Assembly (NCBI GenBank): GCA_024138025.1
Contig: JAMXBD010001452.1
Coordinates: forward strand, 1-64,000
Direction of reading: 5' to 3'
Origin: Combretum micranthum
Taxonomy: Eukaryota > Streptophyta > Magnoliopsida > Myrtales > Combretaceae
Length of the DNA stretch: 64,000 nt
Position numbers and translations under genes: made by a program. Shown one piece after another: positions 57,184 to 64,000 of the stretch. The notes beneath the pieces were generated by a model. It was not told the DNA's origin. It did no database searches and saw only the letters and a program-made list of their open reading frames with translations. Within the stretch, counting starts at the first letter, position 1, and every line of letters starts with the position of its first letter.

Positions 57184-57826
57184 TGTGAGAAAAATGCTTG
57201 TTGAGTTTATTTTTAACTTCATCCCACATGGGATATTTGTCCTTCAAATATTATGTTTTTATTGGAGTGGACTTACTATGGGCTTAAATGTGTTAAGTGA
57301 AAGTTTTAGAAACGAGACCACACACGCACTGTGTCTCAATTATAAATTTGTTCTTTATTTTTAGTGATTTTAAAATTTAACTTTCAAAATTCTTAACCAA
57401 AACCTTTAAATTCCATAATCAAAAGTTTTCAATTTCCATAACTAAAATTTTATTTTTCAAAAACCGACATTTCTTTTATTTTTATAACTAAAAGAAATGA
57501 AAAAAATTAATGATTAAAAAAATGTGATTTAGTTACTTTTTTGAGGATAAGTAAATAAGTTTGATTTTTGCAAAAATAGTTAGTGTGTTAAAAAAATCAT
57601 TCCTCTGTATTCTTCTAGAGATTTTTCTTCTGGGCAATTGTAAGCTTGTTGTTCCAAGCCTTTGCCACTGCACATGTTGGAGGTTAACTATGTTAACCTT
57701 AGGAAGCGGATGGCTTTCTTTGATTTGCATCACAGTCATGCTGAATTTGCTTTCAGGTAGTGGCTTGTCTATAGCACAGTCACTTGATAAGTGCTTTATA
57801 TATTCTTTTTGTTTTTACTACTAATA
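57184..57826 (+). repeat. 5' LTR of the Copia derivative
   Basis: 643 bp. It matches 60300-60958 along its length, including 'ttgcaaaaatagttagtgt' and 'gttccaagc'. It ends ...CTAATA where the other copy ends ...CTAACA. The LTRs have many differences, so the insertion is old. Confidence 0.88.
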
Positions 57827-59370
57827 ATCTAAAAGCGAATCAACAATGTTAAAAGGAAAATTGGGCATATTAGGAGGTTAAGCGGTCAAACATTTTGTCA
57901 ATAAAGTTTTTCTATATAAAGGTAGTAAGTAGAGGGACATATTTTGTTTATCCTCTTTTTTTCCCATGAAACAAACATCATGCGTGATATCTTAATGTAT
58001 TAGGCATGACATGGGCACAAAAGGTGTGAAGTAGACATGTAAATATTGTTTCCAATGAACCATAAAGCTACAGTTCTCACTTTCTAAATTGGAGCAATCC
58101 ATGGGAGCTGTTTTGCCCTAATCTATCTACTTGTAAACTTTCATTCCCTTAAGAGGAGATTGGAGGAGGAATGACAATTTCCACCATCTCATTGGTTGCC
58201 TAACATTAACTAGTAACTCTCTCCCTTTCGCTCATACATGTATCTACCGGAACACTAATGAAATTAAGTAAGCATGTTACTCTCCCATTGAAGCCTTTCT
58301 TATCTACACCTAAGCATGCATGTTTATTGTAAATCATTACCGTAATGGAACTAATCATCATGATTATTCTTTTATTCATAATGAATTAGGGAAAGTTTTT
58401 GGCTTATGCACAATATACATTTAAAACAAAATGTGGAACCTGAAATAGTTTCTCCATTCTTGAATCTATGCTTTCAATTTTTAGTAACTTAAAGCTTCAT
58501 GACAGCTGTTGTAGAGTTATCAAGGACTGTAAGATAATTATCTTATACTAACTTTTTTTTACTAGAGAACTAGAAATGGGTAAAATGTGGTTATACTAAT
58601 TTGGCAAATACCATTCTAAAATTATTTGATGCGACTTTGTATTTTACTCTTAAGAGCTTGAAATTCACATAGATTCACTATTTGAATATGTGATTTTGAA
58701 ATTGCGCCTGTATCTGCAATTTTAAATCTCGTCTGCTCAAGTTGCAACATCAAGTATGATGTAAGAAGAGTAATTAACATTTTTTTTTTTTTGTGCGGAC
58801 CATTTTTTACAAATTAATTTTTAAAAAAGAAGGAAAAGCATTTTCATCTCTCACCTAAAGAAATTGATAGGGATAACTCTCCCATGCTTGGGTACATATG
58901 TTTATTTGTTGTCTATGGTCAAGCTAAAGCTGCTTTAGGTAGATTTTCTATGTAACTTCTAGCTAGCTTTAACTTGGTGTTTTGGCCAATGGCACTTATT
59001 AGTCCCTAGAATGATAACAAATTACATTATGTCATGTTTCTTTTAGTTCTTGGATATGACTATTAATCAATAACAATAGAGTCATATCACCTTACTCAGA
59101 AAAATGGAAAGAGAGTCATATCATGATCGATCATGCAATCAATTTACTTTTAGCAATTAAATTGGGGATTGATTTTAATCTTTTGGCATCTTCTAATCGT
59201 ATTTAATGATCCATTGACTAAAATAGTATACATGTTGCTTGTCCTTTGCTTTGAGTGGAGTCCTTTTGCCTAGCTAGATGATGATACATAGGCTAGCATC
59301 CTGTTATTTCTGTATGCTTAATCTCCTATTATTCTATAGTAGAAAAATTATGCTATTATGGCTTACTAAC
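57827..59370 (+). other. Unassigned internal sequence of the Copia derivative
   Basis: About 1.5 kb without recognisable retrotransposon domains. It contains a TATA-like 'tctatataaagg' at 57911-57922 and many short stretches less AT-rich than an LTR interior would need. Stops occur in all frames. It may be captured host DNA, a nested unrelated repeat or severely decayed element sequence; the sequence alone cannot decide. Confidence 0.4.
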
Positions 59371-59535
59371 TGTATTCATGGTGCTGACATGGGATCTAGG
59401 TGTAGTATGCAATTAAAAAATTCATAAAATTCATTTAAAAAAAATTCAATTTGAATGTAAGTATGATCAGTACTCTTAAGATGAAATAAATAAAACACAA
59501 TGCTGGCAAACAACTCTAAAAAATGGAGATTTTCT

Positions 59536-59640
59536 TGGAATATGTAAGAACTGAGGAACTTAGTAGATCCTCTCACTAAAGATTTGACAAAGAGAATTGT
59601 CCTTGAGAAATAAAGAAGAATGAGACGTAGGCCCTTAAAT
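59536..59640 (+). pseudogene. End of Copia RNase H in the derivative
   Basis: One frame reads NLVDPLTKDLTKRIVLEK, matching the conserved 'DxLTKxL' end of Copia pol, then a stop and RMRRRPLN-like sequence. Nothing upstream extends it. Confidence 0.65.
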
Positions 59641-59718
59641 TAAAGTAATATATTAAATACCTTAATTGGTCAAACGATGTTGTGTCATCTATAGCCTGTG
59701 TTTGGGTGGTCCTATTGA

Positions 59719-59860
59719 GACGAACTTGATGGATCCACTATTTGATTATGATAGATCTATAACCCTTTGTAGTGGTTCATATCACGTGAACTTGATGGAT
59801 GTACTATTTGATTATGACATCATAGTGGTGGTTCATATGACATGAAACTTGATGGATGTC
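59719..59860 (+). repeat. Degenerate tandem repeat near the end of the Copia derivative
   Basis: 'gaacttgatggatccactat' (about 59724) and 'gaacttgatggatgtactat' (about 59789) begin two units of about 55-68 bases. Each is followed by 'ttgattatga' and 'gtggttcatat'. A third partial unit starts at about 59845. Confidence 0.7.
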
Positions 59861-60299
59861 AATTTACAAAAGATTAATCTAAATGAGTCTTAGTGGTTTC
59901 ATAGCCCGCATATTAGGTAGTCTAAAGTAATGGACTTGATGAAACCACCTACTTGAGTGTGTAGGTGGGCCGCCTTCTATGAAAAACTTAGGTTGTCTTT
60001 CTAGAGCACCCATAAGAACCCGAGGTGCGGGCATGGCCATAAAAAGAGCTAAAATTAAACATCATGAAACAACAACAATTAAGAGAATGATACATGTTGT
60101 GGGGGTCTCAAAACCGAGTTCTCAAAGTTCAAGAGTAATTCACTTCATTAACTAATTTGTTGCCTCACTTCACTATGCATTTATTCAATCAAAAGACAAT
60201 AATGCTTACATCTCTTCCTTTACCAAGAAATATTATTATTATTTATTATTTTATTTCTTACTTCTTTTTCTTTTTCTATCAAGCCATTTTGTGGGGGTT

Positions 60300-60958
60300 T
60301 GTGAGAAAAATGGCTTGTTAAGTTTATTTATAAACTTTTATCCACATAGGATATTGTTCTCCAAATATTATATTTTTATTGGAGTGTGACTTATTATGAG
60401 CTTAAATGTATTAAGCAAGATTTTGGAAAGACCACACTCGCAACATCTCAATTATAAATTTTTTTTTTAGTGATTTTAAATTTAACTTTCAAATTTCTTA
60501 ACCAAAACCTTTTAAATTCCATAACTAAAAGTTTTAATTTCCATAACTAAAAGTTTTTAATTTCCATAACTGAAATTTTATTTTTAAGAAACCAACGTTT
60601 TCTTTTATTTTTACAAGTGAAAGAAACGAAAAAAAATTAATGATTAAAAATTGTAGTTCGATTACTTTTTTTTTAGGATAATTAAAAAAGGTTTGGTTTT
60701 TGCAAAAATAGTTAGTGTTTTTAAAAAATAAATTATTCTTTTGTGTTTTTTTTGGAGATTTTTCTTTTGGCAATTGTAATTTTTGTTCCAAGCTTTTGTC
60801 ACAAGTGCATGTTTAGAGGTTGACTGTGTTAACCTTGAGCAGTAGATGGTAATTCTTCGATTTGCACCACGATTCGCTTTCAGGGCAATGGCTCATCCAT
60901 GACACAGTCCACTTAATAAGTATTTTCTACATTTTTATTTTTGCTTTTAGTACTAACA
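60300..60958 (+). repeat. 3' LTR of the Copia derivative
   Basis: 659 bp, preceded by GTGGGGG, a polypurine-tract-like run (60291-60297). It starts TGTGAG and ends CTAACA. Confidence 0.88.
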
Positions 60959-60963
60959 ACATT

Positions 60964-61012
60964 CTATGCCCCTCTCCCTTCTTTTGACTCTACGACTTCC
61001 TTTTAGCATGTC

Positions 61013-61044
<32 letters not shown>

Positions 61045-61959
61045 GCTTCTTAATAAGTCATAAACTTGTTTCATTATTGGTTTCTTGAAGAAAATGGATA
61101 TCTCTAGAAAAGATTTTAAGTTCAATCCTTATTACCTTTTCTCTCCACTTAAACCAATCTACTGACTCAATTTCTTGAGAGAATTTGTCATAATGGCTTG
61201 CCTTTAGCAAAAACTGAGAGATAGAAATATTACAGAAAATGCATGATGATCTTCTCATTTATTGTCCTCTTCCTATAAGAAGTTTGTTAACAAGATCCAA
61301 GGAAAAGATCATCAAAACTCTAATCCTCTAAAATATTATTTCAAGTTTGCTACTAAATCTATTTTGCATGCTTGTAAATTTTAGCCTACTACAAACATCA
61401 ACGGATCATGTGTAACATTGAATATAGGAATTTAACTTGGAGGCCCCAATCTTTGATGGGTAAAACCAAATATTAATGGATCGATTTTGCAAAATGGTGA
61501 GCAATAGTAAAAAAGTGTTTGAGGAACTGTTTAGTTTTGGTAAAAAGCTCGAGAAAAATTAGTATTCCCCTGGCAAAATTATGAGGATCTTTTCTAATGG
61601 AATTAGTTTCTGTCGATTTAAAATAAATATAGTATGGGAAAAAATGAAGATTACATATTATTTTAATAATCTATAAAAACCTATAGGATGTAACATATCT
61701 TATGGAACCTATAGATTTTTTTACAAAATCTTTATATATATTTTTCTTTCTTAAACTTCAAGTTTACAGTTTTTGATATGAATTCATGTAATATGTTAAA
61801 ATTATCTTATTTTCCTATATTCACCATAAAACAACACATGGAAAGGAATTTTGAAAGTAATTTGTTAATATCATTCTCTAATATAAAGAATCGTATAATA
61901 TATAAGATGTAGAACTTGCAACAAATACTAGTAAACTCTAAGATGGATAAAAAAACTAA
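60964..61959. other. AT-rich spacer with an (AT)n microsatellite at 61017-61044
   Basis: No gene; the minus-strand ORF at 61058-61258 has no recognisable domain. Confidence 0.45.
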
Positions 61960-62870
61960 CCAAACTTAACAATCACCAATTGAACCAAACCAAAATGTAA
62001 ATATGAATTTTTTTTTTTTAAATTAGGTTTAGAAAATTCCTAATACAAACCCATCCATAAATTTACGGTTGTTTAGAGGTGTAGATTGAACAAATCTGTA
62101 AAATCGAATGAAACCGTTTTAGAAAAATATGATGGTTTTTTACTTGTAACCATAATTTTTTTTTATAATAATTGATTAAATGTTATATATATTCTTTGGT
62201 TTCATTGAAATTAATTATTTTGAAGAATATTGGTTACTATAAAGTTCATCTTTTAAATCGTTTTTTCTGTTTAAAAATATATTATTTATTGGTAACTTAA
62301 TCTTATTACTTTGTTCATCATTTCAACTTTGTGGAGTATGAATTTTGTTTATTTAATTATAACCTTTATTATATATTAATTGTTCAATATATTTTGTTAG
62401 CGATTCCTTTTATTCATAGATGACTTTTGTTGGTAGTTTTTCTTTAAGCAAATTTGTTGGTAAATGATTTATGAAATGGTATTATAGAGGATTATAAATT
62501 ATGACTTGCTATATATTATCAGTTAGTGAACATACTTTATTGGTGAATTACTGAATGGTGACTAAATAATTTGATGGGGAGTTGTAGATTATAAATGTGA
62601 TGGATTTATAAAGTACTTTTTTGTGATTTTCAATTTAAATTTGTATATTAAATATTTGAATGTCTGCATAAATGAAAATGTCTAGAATAATTTTTTTAAT
62701 AGAATTTAAATTTAATCTGTAATCTAAATCAACCAAACTGTTATTTAATAGTTTAGAAAAAATTCTAATTCAAACTAAATATGGTTATTTGATGGTTTAG
62801 CTTTCAGAAGAAAAAAACAAACGGTAAATTATGGTTTACCCAAACAGATCGTGCCCACCCCAGTAAAACA
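61960..62870. mobile_element. Possible hAT-like remnant
   Basis: The left side has 'tagaggtgtagattgaac' (about 62074) and the right side 'aaacagatcgtgcccacccc' (about 62844-62863). This recalls plant hAT ends of the form TAGGGGTG(G)...CCACCCC with internal 'aaaccg/cggttt' phrases. The inverted repeat is weak and no 8-bp duplication was found. Confidence 0.25.
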
Positions 62871-63625
62871 TGTTTATGTCATATTATATAATTTTTGAAC
62901 TTGTAGTGGACTTCAAATTTAAAAACTTTGGAACTATTTCTATATTAACCAATCAAGATAAACAACATTTTCTATATAATTTTGTAGTTCAATATATAAC
63001 CATATTTCTTTTAAAATAAAAATAATAAGTTTTACCAAAAAAATAGTACAAGTTCTTCAATAATAAAAATTTTTAGAAGGTTTCACAAAAAATAATTTTG
63101 AAATAAAAGTGATTGTAAAATAAAAAAAATGGATTATTTTTATTTCTTATATATTGAAATTATATTATAATATTTAATTGGGTAGATACAAATAACCTGG
63201 AAACTGTACTTTATACTTGCTACCATATTCTAGGATAGGCACATAATATGAAAATCCTGTATCCATGCCAACCTTGTGTGAGCTATTTTAGAAAATATAC
63301 CAATACCCTACCTTAATGCTGCCTTGTACTCTTCCTACTCAGTAGGGTGCAAGTGGGTATCTTACTTGACAAGATTATCCACTCACTCTTATTACATGGA
63401 AATAAAATTTGTTAATAACATATAGAATAATAAATAAAATTATTTAAAACATTTAAATGTGAACTATTAAAAAAAATTATTTTAACATTTACATTTATTA
63501 ATACATTAATGAACAATAATGGTAGTTTGTAGTTGAGTTGAGTTGGGAAGAGGAAATTAATATTACTATTTTAAAAAAAAAATTACGAAAATGCCACTTT
63601 GATAAAAATAATCTCAGTTTTAGAC
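62871..63625. other. AT-rich intergenic DNA, nothing recognised
   Basis: Very AT-rich; the part at 63190-63390 is slightly less so, but no ORF or motif was found. Confidence 0.4.
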
Positions 63626-63815
63626 AATCTAAACTTATCTCTCTCGAAGACATGAGATAGCAAGTAGCCAACCTCATCTCTTGGAGAGACAGGGTTGTTA
63701 CACCTACACTAATCTTATCTCCTCAAGAGACAAGGTCATTGTAAATATGTTAACCTTGTCTCTTAAAGAGACGAGATCGACATTTTAAGTCAAACTCATC
63801 TCTTTGACATAAACT
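63626..63815. repeat. Array of five hairpin-forming repeats
   Basis: Units near 63631, 63671, 63712, 63757 and 63797 share an 'atctctt...aagagac(g/a)agg' core; CATCTCTTGGAGAGACAGG and TTGTCTCTTAAAGAGACGAG are examples. In most units a GTCTC/ATCTC half can pair with a GAGAC/GAGAT half. Spacing is about 40-45 bases. Confidence 0.7.
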
Positions 63816-63861
63816 TTATTTGCAGCACTAGCTGCTTTTTCATTATTTTCTTTAATACAAA

Positions 63862-63903
63862 CATTCACCTGTCAAATTGTATTATAAGCATTCACCTGTC
63901 AAA
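63862..63903 (+). repeat. Short direct duplication
   Basis: 'cattcacctgtcaaa' occurs twice, 24 bases apart. Confidence 0.7.
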
Positions 63904-64000
63904 ATTGATTTTATAATCACTTGTAAAATACATAAGAATATCCCTATACCATATTCTTACACCAATTCCAAAAAAACAAAAATTTCCATCAGTCATCAAC

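Larger units (their letters stand above)
57179..60963 (+). mobile_element. Non-autonomous Copia derivative with ACATT target duplication
   Basis: LTRs at 57184-57826 and 60300-60958 are in direct orientation; both start TGTGAGAAAAATG. ACATT flanks the element at 57179-57183 and 60959-60963. The internal 2473 bases have no gag, protease, integrase or reverse transcriptase, and no primer-binding site follows the 5' LTR. The only protein trace is the end of a Copia RNase H (59540-59620). Direct LTRs, short target duplication and the pol tail define it as a Copia derivative; the rest of the inside is unassigned. Confidence 0.87.

Overview
The window is nuclear DNA of a flowering plant, most likely a eudicot. 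The evidence is plant-type introns, long AT-rich intergenic stretches, LTR retrotransposons primed by initiator tRNA-Met, an L1-type LINE, a hAT-like DNA element and MITEs. The species cannot be read from the sequence; a cucurbit-like genome is only a guess. Nothing bacterial, organellar or CRISPR-like was seen.

Only two intact host loci are well supported. The first (about 14.03-16.35 kb, + strand) carries two unrelated proteins in series: the small APC/C subunit CDC26 (14105-14293), then, 29 bases later, the triphosphate tunnel metalloenzyme TTM3 (14323-14934). This is the CDC26-TTM3 bicistronic arrangement known in plants. An 8-codon upstream ORF precedes CDC26. No AUG lies between the two starts. 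A splice donor follows the TTM3 stop codon directly. The second locus (- strand, coding 24438-26732) is a PHOX-family TPR-PB1 co-chaperone-like protein of 723 residues in two coding exons. Its last 49 codons lie in a short second exon that a plain ORF scan misses.

The rest is mostly decayed repeats. From the left: a Copia-type LTR and an opposite-strand Copia remnant (2.2-3.56 kb); two related LTR-like tails (5.15-6.12 and 9.93-10.72 kb); a 305-bp MULE-like MITE with 9-bp target duplications (9135-9439); a 1490-bp solo LTR with 5-bp target duplications (11562-13051); and a possible 3.3-kb LTR (17.28-20.57 kb).

From 35.6 to 50 kb there is a nest of elements. A 5.4-kb Ty3-type element (36754-42190, target site CATAG) sits inside a minus-strand L1-type LINE. 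Next to it, a Ty1/copia element (about 45190-50030) is interrupted by a non-autonomous hAT-like element (45896-46720). Both LTR elements are broken by stops, frameshifts and deletions, and the Ty3 copy has lost one catalytic Asp of reverse transcriptase.

Further right are a 680-bp foldback with arms of about 325 bp (55921-56603) and a Copia derivative with two LTRs and an ACATT target duplication (57184-60958). The derivative keeps only a scrap of pol and holds about 1.5 kb of internal sequence that I cannot assign to a retrotransposon. A short array of hairpin-forming repeats closes the window near 63.6-63.8 kb.

The two genes show no functional link. The most interesting biology is the layout of the CDC26-TTM3 transcript, followed by the foldback and the hollowed-out Copia derivative.
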